The notes: generated from the sequence alone by a model not told the origin. A stretch of 64,000 bases of DNA from Prorocentrum cordatum (GCA_963575745.1 CAUYUJ010014549.1:1045720-1109719), one strand, 5' to 3'. Positions 19,385-30,728 are shown, counted from the stretch's first letter. Program-made: numbers and translations.

Positions 19385-20105
19385 AGAGGGGTTACCACAC
19401 AGGGCGATTGGTAAGACGTGTATGGTTTACGAGCTTGGTTACCACACCTTGGGATTAAAGGGCCGAGGGAGTACTCGCAGTTTGGGTTACCACGCCTTGC
19501 GATGGATGTGCGTGAGGGGTGGCACCGAATTTCAGAAATGTGGCAAATCCCTGTGTTTTTGGACCCTGACCCCGCGGATCTGCGTGAGGGGTGGCACCGA
19601 ATTTCAGAAATGTGGCAAATCCCCTGTGTTTTTGGACCCTGACCCCGCGGATCTGCGTGAGGGGTGGCACCGAATTTCAGAAATGTGGCAAATCCCCTGT
19701 GTTTTTGGACCCTGACCCCGCGGATCTGCGTGAGGGGTGGCACCGAATTTCAGAAATGTGGCAAATCCCATGTGTTTTTGGACCCTGACCCCGCGGATCT
19801 GCGTGAGGGGTGGCACCGAATTTCAGAAATGTGGCAAATCCCCTGTGTTTTTGGACCCTGACCCCGCGGATCTGCGTGAGGGGTGGCACCGAATTTCAGA
19901 AATGTGGCAAATCCCATGTGTTTTTGGACCCTGACCCCGCGGATCTGCGTGAGGGGTGGCACCGAATTTCAGAAATGTGGCAAATCCCTGTGTTTTTGGA
20001 CCCTGACCCCGCGGATCTGCGTGAGGGGTGGCACCGAATTTCAGAAATGTGGCAAATCCCTTGTGTTTTTGGACCCTGACCCCGCGGATCTGCGTGAGGG
20101 GTGTC
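19385..20105 (+). repeat. 73-bp tandem array, 8 near-identical units
   Basis: Units of 72-73 bp start near 19511: GTGAGGGGTGGCACCGAATT, TCAGAAATGTGGCAAATCCC and TTTTTGGACCCTGACCCCGC. Only the C/A and one-base length differences after AAATCCC vary. Upstream, 19390-19500 has three looser GGTTACCACACCTTG units. Because 73 is not a multiple of 3, each frame cycles through the same peptides. Confidence 0.95.
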
Positions 20106-20639
20106 GATTTCGAGCCCCCCCAGCAATTCAGACAACGCGCCCAGGGGACGCTAAAAGTCTTGTTTGGGCCTCCCCCCCCCTCGCGCGGTCAATCAACTAG
20201 TTACAGTAACCAGCAAGAAGTCAACTAGTTACAGCAACCAGCAAGAAGCAGAACTGTAACACTGGAAACTACAAGCTACAACTGGTACAGGAAACTGCGA
20301 ACCCGCGCCTACAGCCTGGTGGCCCCACAAGGGGGCCGGCGGATTCATCATCGCCCGACTGTATCTTCGTGCTGGATTCGCCTGACCTGGCTGCCTTGCG
20401 TTGCCGGGCCGTGCGGTGAGATTCCTTGCGGTGCCGAGGTCACCGCGCGGTGTGTCGCCGCACCGCTCCGGGTCGGGTCGCCGTGGAGCTCCTCGGGGCC
20501 GCTCCCCTCCGGGCCTCTCTCGCACGCGTCACATGCTCCCGCCCACCGCGGGCCCATCCGGGCTTCCCTGGGCATGACCGCCTCCGTTCCTTGACAGGCT
20601 CGTGAGCCGAGCAGTGGCAAGGCGTCCTGGCTTGCCGGT
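20106..20639. other. no gene seen
   Basis: Contains a short tandem CAACTAGTTACAG(T/C)AACCAGCAAGAAG pair (20194-20250). Otherwise unremarkable. Confidence 0.4.
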
Positions 20640-20780
20640 GGGCATCCTGTCCCCTTTTTCGGCCTCTTGGGAGGCCCTCGTCGCCACCGCTGGACACGCT
20701 CTGAAAATCTGGTCGGAACGCGCACTGGGAGAGGTCCAGGGAGTAGCGGTATTGGTACCTTGTGGTTTCCCCATATAGGC
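20640..20780 (+). mobile_element. R1 dispersed MITE-like repeat
   Basis: GGCCTCTTGGGAGGCCCTCG, GTCGCCACCGCTGGACACGC, GGTCGGAACGCGCACTGGGA, ending GGTACCTTGTGGTTTCCCC. Confidence 0.82.
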
Positions 20781-20904
20781 CCACCAACGAATGTTTTAAG
20801 AACCTTCTGGGTTCTTAGATCATTTCTGGCTGAGCTTGTCAGGTTTCGATGCATCGGCTTCTTTGTTCTGAGAATTTGTGTTTTTGCCTTGGGGCACTGC
20901 TTTG

Positions 20905-20970
20905 CTCTAAGACCATTTCGTGGCAGGCTCACCAGAATGCTGGGACGGTCGGTCCTTGGTCAGGTGAGTG
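20905..20970 (+). repeat. R13 dispersed repeat
   Basis: GACCATTTCGTGGCAGGCTC, then CAGAATGCTGGGACGGTCGG. Confidence 0.65.
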
Positions 20971-22949
20971 CCCTCCCCTACGGAGAGGGTCTGCAACCAC
21001 AGTCGGCGGCGCACAGGAGGCAGGGCAAGGGGGGGCGGCTCATGTGGTTCAAACGGGACCCCATGGAACGGGATTTTTGAGACGGGCAATGCTGATGTCT
21101 CGAGTCCGCTCGGCTTGGCCCGCAAGGTCGTCGCACGACGCTCCCACTCGCACTCCGAAGTCTCAGATGCAGCGCCGCGGTCTCAGAAGTCCCTTCTGCC
21201 AGCGTCCCTTCAGAGAACGCATCAGCGGCCTTCCGATATGGCACCAGGGCTCTGTCGGGAGCTCTCGTGCCGTCCAGGGGGGCTCTGCTCGGAAGGCTCC
21301 TGTGCCTGCTCGGAGGCCCCCTGCCTGCTCGGAAGCTTGCTCCCCTCGCCCGTCCTGCTTTCGGGGGGAACGAACCTATCTTTTTGAGGCCGCGGCGTAG
21401 ATGGTCCTCAAGCGCGGGCAGCAGGTAGAAGCGCTCATTGCGATCGAACATCTTCGAAAACACTGCACGAAGCGTCGCACAGTGAAACGGCAACAGAGGG
21501 TGGTATGGAAGAGGACTTGCAAGTCCATGCGAAACTTGCAGCGGCCAGAACATCGAGGAGGCTACTCAACCCAAAAGTATTCTGAAGCGCAAACTGTCTT
21601 GGGTAAAGTGGCGGCCACTGAATCACCGATACCGGTGTTTGCCGATGAAAAGCAACACAAAATTGTAACAGCTGCCAGACCAGCCGATGGGTGTAATGAA
21701 CGCTGCCCAGCACGATCCGACAAGGCATCGGTAGGGTGTGAACCCACGAACCGACATCGGCACAACTGGCGCGGTGAGCCAGCCACCCAGCCAGACACCC
21801 ACAGTGCGAACGAAGGAGCAGCCGACCCGACCAAGGGTCAGGCGCGTGCGATGCCGCATGCAACAACATCAAACTAGGCAAACGCTGCGCGAGAGTTCAG
21901 CCGTTGCTACAATGTGCCCCTGCTAGTGGAACCGAGGAGGGTCGACCACCCAACCACCGCCGCCATCGCAGACCACAAGGGGGAGGGGCGAAAAGAGAGA
22001 AACCAGCGCGAGGAGACGCGCGGTCGTGCCGTGCCATACCGGCACGACGGAGGACGGTCATCAATTCAGACCCAGGCCGCGCTTTTGACCTAACAGACGC
22101 CGAGCACCCCGCAGCTGGGCAGTGCAGCTGACCAGGATGCGCGTCTAAAAAGCAAGCAGCTGAGCGCGAGAATCGCGCAGCTGCCCGAACGGCAGCACAG
22201 CGGTGTCGCCGCAGGCGAAGACCTGGCCCGTGGCGTACCCGATCTGCAACGGCCCTCTGAGAGAGCCAGGCGACACGCGACAACCACCTGGGAGTGTCGC
22301 GAGGCTGGCAGACCCGAGCTGAAAGCGCGACGCCGCCTGAGGCGGCAAAGTCGCGAAAGCGCCGGACGCACCTGGTAGCACGTGGGACACGCAACGTGTC
22401 ACAGGGGCGGGGCGCAAAAAGAAAAGCTGGCACCGATGGCGGCTAAGCCGCATTGGTGGTGTGCAAAAAATCGCGGAGCAACAGACGCACTGGTTCTCCC
22501 AAAAACATGCATTGGCGCTTTCAAACAGGAGGGAGAGGGAAGTGGAGGGAGAGACAACGTCCAGATAGTACGGACAATATGGGGTATCTTGAGAGTCGTG
22601 CCTATTCATTCGTGTGTTGCTGGGCCCCTCTACCCTCACGCGGCTCCCAAGGGATCTGTGACCGCACGCCAACCTCGCTACCCCTGACTGTCCACGCGAG
22701 ACCGGGGCACCACACGGAGTTCGCCTTGCCGACGACGCCTCTCCAGACCCCGAGCCCGCGCCGAGTCTGTATCGCAGGTGTAGAGTTCCAGGGCCGAAAT
22801 AAGTCGGGAGGCGTGGGTGGGGATGGAGGGGGGTGAGCACAAGAGCAGGTCTCTCAGCATGTCGGTTGCCTCGCTGCCGCGTGCCAACATGTGCAGCGCT
22901 GGAGGCCTCGGATCGGGGCGGGTGGAGGCCGCCTCCACCAGCACCCTCG
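20971..22949. other. no assigned gene
   Basis: Lower-GC stretch around 21400-22200, with open frames on both strands (plus 21401-21877, minus 21897-22433) that show no motif and no splice logic. A degenerate R8-like piece lies near 22545-22620 (GGACAATATGGGGTATC). Confidence 0.35.
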
Positions 22950-23165
22950 GCCCTGTATCTTGCCCGTCCCGCCGCCCTTTTCCTCGCCCCTCTCTCCTCG
23001 CCCCCTCCTCCTCCTCCTCCTCCTCCTCCTCCTCCTCCTCCTCCTCGGTTGTTCTGTGCTCGTGATCTCCCCCCTCGGCCCTGTCCTCTCCTCCTGCATG
23101 GTGGCACAAGTCGCTACAACGGCCCCTCCCTTTAGTTTGCTCTCCGCAAGCGCAATTACTCTGCC
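22950..23165 (+). repeat. local duplication, copy 1, with (CCT)n
   Basis: GCCGCCCTTTTCCTCGCCCC through TTGCTCTCCGCAAGCGCAAT is repeated at 23378-23590. The (CTC)n tract at 22998-23045 is present only in this copy. Confidence 0.85.
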
Positions 23166-23170
23166 CATCT

Positions 23171-23377
23171 GGACGCCCGAGATGGGTACTGAAAGAATGG
23201 GTACAATGCCCAACAGCAGTTCCTGTTCATTTTGAACAGGACTCGCTGTCCGCGCCGCCGCGGCCTGTGTCCATTTGAGACAGAAGGCCGCCCGCCCAAC
23301 AGCGGCCGCTGTTGGTTTGGGACAGCATTTGTTGTTTGGCATTGTACCCATTCTTTCGGTACCCATTTCGGGTGTCC
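23171..23377. mobile_element. R14 foldback element
   Basis: Left GGACGCCCGAGATGGGTACT and the inverted right end (AGTACCCATTTCGGGTGTCC-like). The arms run about 45 bp through GAATGGGTACAATGCC. It sits exactly between the two copies of the local duplication. Confidence 0.9.
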
Positions 23378-23590
23378 AAACCCGCCGCCCTCTTCCTCGC
23401 CCCTCTCTCCTCGCCCTCTGCCGGGCACGTGGGGAGCAGCGTTGGTTTTGAGCGCAGGGGTCTTCGCTGTCGGCAGTTCTGTGCCCGTGATCGCCCCCTC
23501 TCGGCCCTGTCCCCTCCTCCTGCATGGTGTGCACAGTTCGCTACAACGACACCCCCCTTTAGTTTGCTCTCCGCAAGCGCAGTTACTCTG
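23378..23590 (+). repeat. local duplication, copy 2
   Basis: Second copy of 22950-23165, roughly 85-90% alike outside the microsatellite. Confidence 0.85.
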
Positions 23591-23598
23591 CCTACTTG

Positions 23599-23722
23599 GC
23601 ATCGCTCGGACGTGTGCATTTTTCCTGCGGCGAGGACCATCGAGGAGCATCCCTGATCATTTCGCGAAAAGACCACGCACGGAACCGAAAAAAAACACAG
23701 GAGATTGACGTCCGAGCGATGG
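23599..23722. mobile_element. R15 foldback element
   Basis: Ends GCATCGCTCGGACGT and ACGTCCGAGCGATG are inverted, with an AAAAAAAA-containing interior. Confidence 0.75.
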
Positions 23723-23797
23723 CCAGGCCTAGCCGCCGACGAACCAAGTTTGTGATCGCCCCCTGCCAGCGCCCCTGTCCCGGCCCCACGTCTGTCA

Positions 23798-23945
23798 GGA
23801 GGAAAAGAAACACACAGACACAATTAATCCTCGATTCCCCAGAAAATATGGGAAAATATGGGAAGTGGGGGGGAAGACAAGAACCCAGAACATATGGGAA
23901 AATATGGGGGATATTTTTATTTGTGTGTATTTATTTGTGTGTCCC
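23798..23945 (+). mobile_element. R8 AT-rich MITE-like element
   Basis: Starts AAACACACAGACACAATTAA and ends TTTATTTGTGTGTCCC, near-inverted. The core repeats ATGGGAAAATATGGG on both sides of GTGGGGGGGAAGACA. Confidence 0.9.
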
Positions 23946-24084
23946 AATTCCCCTTCAGTCTGCCCCGCCCTCCCGATCGGCACGGGGCGCTCGAGGCAGC
24001 ACGGGAGGCGCGCCCCACGAGGCTCCGACCCATCGCGTGGGCAGTGCAGACGCACGCGCTGTTTCCACGCTTCTCGAGCTCGAA

Positions 24085-24250
24085 GGTCGGCCACGCGCAA
24101 AGGGGGGTTAAGGGGAGGGGGGGAAGGTTTCTTAGACGCACCCCCTTAGAAGCCGCGGGCCTCGTCTGTAACTGTAAGGCCCGCGCCTTCTAAGCAGCAG
24201 CCTCCTTCGAAGAAACCTTCCCCCTCCCCCTGACCCCTTGTGCGCGCCGC
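24085..24250. mobile_element. R11 foldback element, copy 1
   Basis: CACGCGCAAAGGGG, then GGGGGAAGGTTTCTTAGA, is mirrored by TTCGAAGAAACCTTCCCCCT and CCCCTTGTGCGCGCC. Copy 2 is at 62291-62437. Confidence 0.85.
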
Positions 24251-24708
24251 CAAGTAAACAAAAAGGTCAGGTCAGCGTTCGGGTCGGCCAAGTCCCTGTA
24301 GGTGATTCCTAGGAGACCAGACTGCTGGCCTGACTCAATGCGGCCCTCACACGGCAGTTCCACGGTTGTTTGGTCAGGTCAGTGTTCGGGCGGATCCGTT
24401 GGCATTCAAGCATCTACCTTGGAGCCCAGTGTTGACCTGCATGTTCTTCTGATCCCTAGGAAAGGGGGAGGCAGGGGAGGAGGGGATGGTCATTCATCCT
24501 CGATTGGCTGGCCATGGATCAGGTTCTCTGAGCTCTCGTGCCAGCCGAATAGGAGTCGCGCTGCCAGCCCAATACTAGTCATGCGTCGAGCGTCAGCTCC
24601 CCAGGTAGGGGCGCCCACATAGGACAGCACGCTCGTGGCGCTCCGGCGTGGAATTGTCAGTTGCTCTCGCTTCCTCGGCAGCGGCCGCCGTCCGTGCATG
24701 CGCAATAC
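24251..24708. other. no gene seen
   Basis: A repeated word GGTCAGGTCAGCGTTCGGG (24266) / GGTCAGGTCAGTGTTCGGG (24373) is the only structure found. Confidence 0.35.
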
Positions 24709-24912
24709 GCTCGAAGAAGAACAAGGCGCATGAACCCTTTCGGAGCTCCGCTCGGATTTCCTGGATCGGCGTTGGCCCACCCGGCAGCGCCTCAGGCGCC
24801 GACACTGGCGCGCTCTGCGCGCCAGGGTGGGGGGATCAGCCCCCATCGAAGAAATCCGCGCAGACCTCCGAAAGTTGCTGTCTATGCAGCTTCTCCTTCT
24901 TTCAGCGTGCAC
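24709..24912. mobile_element. R2 foldback element
   Basis: CCTTTCGGAGCTCCGCTCGG against the complement of CGCGCAGACCTCCGAAAG. The outer arms CGCTCGAAGAAGAACAAGGC and GCTTCTCCTTCTTTCAGCG also pair loosely. Confidence 0.82.
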
Positions 24913-26555
24913 GCCGCGCACTGTTGGGACCGAGTTCCGTGGGCGCTATAGATCCAGAGCGCAGGAAAGAGTCCCTCACTGGCGTTGAAGACGCGCTGTT
25001 GCAGCGAGGCGCATGTCTCCGCGTTGGTGTATCATTCGTTCGGGTTGCTCTGATGCTGGTGCGTCTGGTCTGGCACGCGACTCATCGAGCAGTGTTGGCT
25101 GGTTGCGAGTGGCTATGGTATCGAGTGTTTGTATCTGCATGTGTTTCCGACCATGAAGTTGGGCAGGCTTGTGTGACAATGCTTTCGTGTTGAAGCCATG
25201 CGACGCGTTCGAGCAAACGTGCGCTCTTGTACGCGCGCCGCCCCTTTCTGGTCATTTGTGAAGCAATGCGGTGTGTACCGTGATAACTAGTTCTCATTGC
25301 CGGTGTCGTCATCATGTTATCTCAGTCTTTGTTTTCCCCCACTCATCCCAATCCCCCTGACGTACTTGATTGTGTATGGTGAGGGCCATGTCGATGTCCT
25401 TGGTCGCTGGGTTGAGCCTTCCCTCGGCTCTAGGCAGGCTGCTGCCGCGGCCTGGCCGCGTCGCCGAACAAGCTCCGAGCCAAATGACATGCGTGTGACA
25501 CAGCGGCTCCGCATTGGCGAATTGGTCGACGTCTCAGGGTCCTGCCGACGAAGTCGACCGCCAACGGGTCACGAGTGCAGCGAAATCAGTGGAGTGTTCA
25601 GGTCTCGTTCCGCGCCGACTGGCCCCGAGGAGGTCCTGCGTGCTGTTCGATTGCCTTCTCTGTCGCACTCCCCTTTCCATCCTCCGTCCGCCATAGTCCA
25701 CCTTCCCTTTTTAGCTGTTGGCATTCCTCGGCTGACAGATTTAGAGTGGCAGCTCCACCTGCCCCACCTCCCATGCCGTCTCCTCCGCTTCTTCCTTGGG
25801 ATGCACCACGCGCGGGCCGCGTCTCTCATCGATGCTGAGAGTGCTGTGCTGATGCTCCGCCTCTTGGACCGTGCCGGTACCTGTCCGTTGTCCGAAGTAG
25901 CTGTTTCGCACCGCAATTTTTGCATCGCGCGAACCGGCCAGCGTTCTTGCCACACCCACAGAGAGCACGACCAACGTTTTTCCTGAGCCCACCTGCCGAA
26001 AAGTGTCCCGCCTTAGACCAGGAGCAAGAGGATGCCACGCTTGATCATGCCGATTGTGGTTCCCTTTGCCCTTGAAAGCCTTTGCCGCTGGTGCCACCTT
26101 TTCCTCCTCGAGTTGTCGCCCTGTGTTGCTGTGAGTCGTGGCTCCCCACGACGAACGCCGCCAGAGAAAACGGATTTAATCGTGAAAACGCGCCTTGGTG
26201 GCCCGCAGCAGTGATGCCGTTCTGGAGTTCGCTTTTGTAAGCTCCTCGTTCGAAGACTTGGCAGCCAGAACGGGCATAGTGCGTGTTTATGAGGGTTTCG
26301 TGTTATAGAGGTGGTTGTTCTATGCTATATCCCAGCTCATTCACTCAGCGTCCTCTCAGATTCCCTCCCGCGTTCTCCGTCCCCTGAACTCCTCCACTGC
26401 CGACAGCTCCCCTTTCTGATTGCGAAACACAAGATGGGGTGTTTCGGGGGACCCAGGTCTGCTAGGACACCTATCGGCCACATTCTTGATTATATTTTTA
26501 CAGATACAAATCCCTCATCCCCAATCAGTGGATGAATTGAAAATAACATATGTGG
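24913..26555. other. no confident gene; decayed coding-like stretch on minus strand
   Basis: On the minus strand about 26110-25880 reads KAFKGKG in one frame and ALCGCGKNAGRFARCKNCGA in the next, a CxC...CxxC zinc-ribbon-like pattern that would need a frameshift. It may be a dead element fragment. The rest shows nothing I can support. Confidence 0.3.
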
Positions 26556-26559
26556 TATG

Positions 26560-26920
26560 GTCATGGAGATCGAGAGTAGGATCGATAGTGAGATCGAGAG
26601 TGGGATCGATAGTGAGGACGATAGTATGGCCGATCGTGAGACCGATCGAGAGTGAGACTGCTCGTGCGATCTACCGTTGCATCGATGTGTGAGATCGATC
26701 GTCAGATCGATTGTGAGAACGATCGTGAGATCGATAGAGGGGTGGTTATAAGATCGATGGTGAGACCGATCGATAAGGATATCGACCAGGAACCCGGGAG
26801 CCCGGAAACCTGGGAACCCCTCCGTCCACCGAAATTGGTCCGGAACTAGCAACCGGGAAACCGGGAATTCGGAGCTGGGAACCCCGGAACCTGGCCCCCA
26901 CCGAAATCGGCCCAGTATGT
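26560..26920 (+). repeat. GATCGATAGTGA minisatellite and CCGGGAACC repeats
   Basis: About 18 degenerate units of GATCGA(G/T)AGTG between 26565 and 26790, then ACCGGGAA/CCGGAACC words and two copies of CCACCGAAAT(T/C)GG. Confidence 0.8.
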
Positions 26921-27019
26921 TCGCCAAATGTTTCAATCTCCGCTAGGACCTCTCCAGTGCAATCGCTGACACATGTGTATACATATATAGATATAGAGCA
27001 TGCAGGGAAATCTATGTAT

Positions 27020-27289
27020 GTATGTACGTATGTATGTCTGTGTGTGTGGATGGATGGATGGATGGATGGATGGATGGATGGATGGATGGATGGATGGATG
27101 GATGGATGGATGGATGGATGGATGGATTGTCGGATGGATTGAGGGATGGATGGATGGATGGATGGATGGATGGATGGATGGATGGATGGATGGATGGATG
27201 GATGGATGTCTGTCTGGATGGATGGATGGATGGATGGATGGATGGATGGATGGATGGATGGATGTAGGTGTGTATGTGTGTATGTGTGT
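27020..27289 (+). repeat. (GGAT)n and TGTATG microsatellite (host target site)
   Basis: A GGAT run (27048-27265) bordered by TATGTATG-type repeats on both sides. The right-hand TGTATG repeats continue, on the same strand, beyond 55277. This indicates that one microsatellite was split by the giant element. Confidence 0.95.
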
Positions 27290-27297
27290 ATGTATGC
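27290..27297 (+). repeat. 8-bp target-site duplication, left
   Basis: ATGTATGC immediately outside the left TIR and identical to 55270-55277. Because the target is a TGTATG microsatellite, an eight-base match is less surprising than in unique DNA. Its exact abutment to both TIRs is what makes it convincing. Confidence 0.75.
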
Positions 27298-27373
27298 TTA
27301 TGATGGCCATGTCATATCACAGGGCCTCTGTGCACATATCCATTAATGTAGCCCCACAGTAACTTTAAAGTTA
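27298..27373 (+). repeat. left terminal inverted repeat with 14-bp palindrome
   Basis: Starts TTATGATGGCCATG; CACAGG at 27317; ATTAATGTAG at 27342; ends in TAACTTTAAAGTTA (27360-27373), itself a perfect palindrome. Read against the complement of 55198-55269 it aligns with one 1-base gap. Confidence 0.82.
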
Positions 27374-27773
27374 TTTTGGGGATCTTGGAGAAAGAGACCA
27401 TCGCGGGGCGCACCCCGCGCCTTAAAGTGACAGCTATGTTATTGTGTAGTGCTGTGCGCTATTGATATAGCAATATATAGCGCGACATGGACGCCCGCGT
27501 GCTTATACGAAATGCATTGTACATTGTACATGTGAGGGGTATCGTGTATGCGCGTGGGCCTTTCATTGGTGAATGCGCACTATACATTTAGAAATACGTG
27601 GATTGGCCCAAATACAACGCATCATTTTTATGCTCATACATTGGTATTGCAAAGGAAGGGAGGGATGAGGGGAACGATTGTCAGAATGAGGACGGCGAGT
27701 TCATGCTTGGCCACCATAGTAATGGTCGCAATTCGCGCCCAACCCCAGATACAAAAGGCCCCCCCCCCACACA
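27374..27773. other. element 5' leader, no gene seen
   Basis: AT-richer sequence (CAATATATAGCGCGACATGG) between TIR and the CGT microsatellite. Probably promoter or untranslated sequence of gene A; no motif was identified. Confidence 0.4.
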
Positions 27774-28090
27774 ACCGTCGTCGTCGTATTCGTTGTCGTT
27801 GTCGTCGTCGTGGGTCGTTGCCGTCGTCGTCGTCGTCGTCGTCGTCGTCCTCGTCGCCGTCCGTCGTCGTCGTTTCGTCGTCGTTCGTCGTCGTCGTCCG
27901 TCGTCGTCCGTCGTCGTCGCCGTCGTCGGGGGGCGTGTCTCGTCGTCGTCGTCGTCGTCCGTCGTCGTCGTCGTCGTCGTCATCGTCTGTCGTCGTCGTC
28001 GCCCTTCGTCGTCGTCGTCCGCCGTCGTCGTCGTCGTCGCCGTCGTAGGCCGTCGTCGTCGTCGATCGTCGTCGTCGTCGTTGTCGTTCG
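27774..28090 (+). repeat. (CGT)n microsatellite upstream of gene A
   Basis: A 315-bp run of CGT/CGTC with scattered interruptions. It keeps the gene A frame open upstream and falsely lengthens the ORF. Confidence 0.95.
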
Positions 28091-28139
28091 TGCCACTCTT
28101 GCAAGACAGCATATGGTTTTGGCAATCGCCGTGCTTCGC

Positions 28140-28153
28140 ATATTCTGGTTCAG
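28140..28153 (+). promoter_or_regulatory. probable trans-splice acceptor for gene A
   Basis: TATTCTGGTTCAG is a pyrimidine-rich stretch ending in AG 16 nt upstream of the chosen ATG. Dinoflagellate mRNAs receive a spliced leader at such sites. Inferred from position and sequence only. Confidence 0.45.
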
Positions 28154-28169
28154 GCCACCTCGCCCTTTT

Positions 28170-30728
28170 ATGGCATCGTGGGGGGCCGTGGCGGCTGCCC
28201 CAGCCGCGCTTGAAGGGCAGGGTGGGGATGGTGGCGCCGACGAGGACAGGCTCGCCGATGCCTTTGATTCGGCGCGAGCCTCAGGCCAGCTAGTCCCGAA
28301 GCCTCGGCGGGGTAGGCCTGATGCGAGGCTGCAGGAGGTGATCAGAGCAGCTGCAGCGCCGCCAGCTCATGCTGTTGTCCCAGCCCCCCCTGTTGTTCCA
28401 GCTCATGATGTTGTTCCAGCTCTTGCTGTTGTATTGGCGCCCCCAGCTCGTATGCGCATTGGCCAGGCGATCACAGCGTACACGCGGAGATCGTTGTTTG
28501 TTCAGAATGAGGTTTGCACTGGATTGGTAAACGCTTACAGATATTCTTGTGCGAATACAGATGTTCGGGATTCTGACGTGCAGGCTATATCGAACACTTT
28601 TGCATCGCCTCATGGCAATCAATCTTGGAGGGAGCTGGAAACGTCATTGGGCGCGCCACGGCAGACATTGAAACGTAAGTTTCACAGGTTCGCCGAAGCA
28701 GTGACGTTGGCACAAGCGCTTGGGAGGTCAACCCAGGACGAGCATTTCGTGCAGTCGTTGTCCAAGCATCGTTGCTTGTACTATGTGGGCGCGAGCAGGT
28801 ACGACGAGACCCCGATGAAAGCAACAGTTCGGCCAGATAAGGCAGCCCTTGCTGGTCCGAGTTCCTGCGCTGCCCTCGTCGCTGCTGGTCCATCCCCTGC
28901 TGAGTTGCTTCGTCGGCACTTGGAGCGGAACCTTAAGTTTTCCCCAGATGCTTCGAAAATACTTCAAATGTCCAGCTCATTTGGGATGCTGTTCAAGACT
29001 GGTGAAACATATACTGCCGTGTGTGGCAACGTCGCGTGCCCGCTGCAGATCTTGGAAAGGAATACTGGCGCTTGTATCCGAGACGCGGTTGCTGCTAACT
29101 CTACGGTGGGAGAGGCCGCGCAGTTGTTTGACCAGAAGTGCAGGGCTGTTTGCACGGACAGGGCTTCATCAAATATCTTGGGCGAGAAGCTTGTGCAGCA
29201 AGATCGCGGGCCCAGTTGGACTACGTTGTGGAACGGGTGCGAAGTGCACATGACTGCGACGTGCAACGATAAAAGTGTGGGGAAGTTCTTCGATGCAGAT
29301 GTGTCTGGTTCTATCAACTGCGCCTTGTCAATGCGATCAGGCCCCACAATGAATGTTTTCCGCCAGTGCCTCCAGTATGTCATTAGAAAACAACTTCGAC
29401 CAATGCTCGGACAGCCTTCTCGCGATGCAATAGCGTACAGGGAGTGGTGCATTAAGACGGTGATGCAGGTAGGGCCAGATATCGACGCCAAGCGAGTTCT
29501 GCTCTCGATACTTCCAAACGGCGATTGGAGGCATGATGGCGTCGTCGAGTTTCACTGCTCGCAGTCCTTCATGCAGCAGGTTGGCGAGGAGAGGGTTGCT
29601 CGCGTCGTGGCCAAGGGCATCATGTATGCGCTGGCGTCGTCCCAGCCGTCAATATTTCCGCGGAATCGGTGGTTGGGTGCAGATTTGGCGATGGAAGAGT
29701 TGTGCAGATTGGAATGCATACACGGCCTTCTGTCATCTACTTACCCCGTCTTCTGCCAGCAGATTTCGAAGAGGAACGTTCCGTTGCAGCAGCCAGGAGG
29801 CGGTTTACTTCCCATCGGCGGGGCGCCCCTCCCCATCCCTATCGGCGACGGCGGCGACCACGGCGAGGGGGTTGGGGATGCTGTCGGACAGGAGGCGCCT
29901 GCACGCCACGATGAGCCTGGCGGTGGCCAGGCATCTGGCGGCAACTCGGACCAGACCGACTGGGCGAAGGAGAATGCGAAGCGGAGAAAACAAGTGTTGG
30001 AGTGGCTTGCCACGAAGCCCCTGCCGAGGATGATTGCCATGAGGCAGCTCTTGCAGCCGCAGGTGCACCTTCTCGCCAAGCAGTTGAAGATTGGTTCACA
30101 CGATTGGGAGGAAAAGGAACGAGCGAAACTTGCAGCTGCCATCAACCAGGGCCAGAACACCGACGGAGTCAGAACATATCGAGTTGTTGTTGCAGCTTGC
30201 GGTGACCTCGAGACCGATTACGTGAGAGAGGTGAATGCGCTCGCGACGCAGAGGGGCAACTGGGACCCGTACCCCGCCTATTGCACCACTATGGCTTTCA
30301 ACTCGGAGATTTTCAGGTCTCTCAGCGCATCGCTGTGCATGGTCGAGCGGATGATAACCAGTAGCCACAACCAATTTCCGATAAAGTTGTTCAGGCTGCT
30401 CAGGGATTCAACCCTCGCCGATGCCATGTCGCAGGAGCCGAAATGCATGATGGACCCATGGGCGTTGAGCATGCTGGAGCGCCACCCACGGTTCGACGGC
30501 CAAGAGTTCAAGCAGAAACTGATCTTGACAGCGCTCCTCCAGTACACCGACATCAGCTGTATAGAATCGCTGCACTCTTCCATTCGCAGGATGTTGGTGC
30601 AGCGGTCGGTGCAGACGCACGCCTTGGACATTTCAGATTGCGATGGGGAGTTCGTGATGCAGCAGCTTCGGCGGTACTCCAAGCAGAGCCACTTCGACCC
30701 GCAGTCCAAGAAGGCTACCAGTAAACGG
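28170..30728 (+). CDS. gene A exon 1: transposase-like RNase-H-fold protein
   Basis: 853 codons from ATG at 28170. This start is chosen because it follows an acceptor-like AG and opens MASWGAVAAAP; an in-frame ATG at 28113 would add 19 residues. Residues 43-50 (PKPRRGRP) form an AT-hook. A possible catalytic core follows: Asp212 in YDETPMK, Asp330 in CTDRASSN, then GCEVH (Cys357, His360), with Glu515 (RLECIHG) or Glu799 (CIESLHSS) as the third acid. TD-x-ASSN followed by CxxH resembles hAT and KDZ transposases, which use an RNase-H fold to cut DNA at TIRs. The residue assignment is inference. A Gly/Pro-rich linker lies around residues 545-600. Position just inside the left TIR fits a transposase. 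Confidence 0.8.

Noticed and set aside
26560-26790. CRISPR-like array
   Set aside because: Units of 10-12 bases are tandem with no unique spacers. A eukaryotic minisatellite.
28098-28130. Possible second relict spliced leader upstream of gene A (ATATGGTTTTGGCAATC)
   Set aside because: Only TTTTGGC agrees with the leader core. The CCGTAGCC half is missing, so it is within chance.
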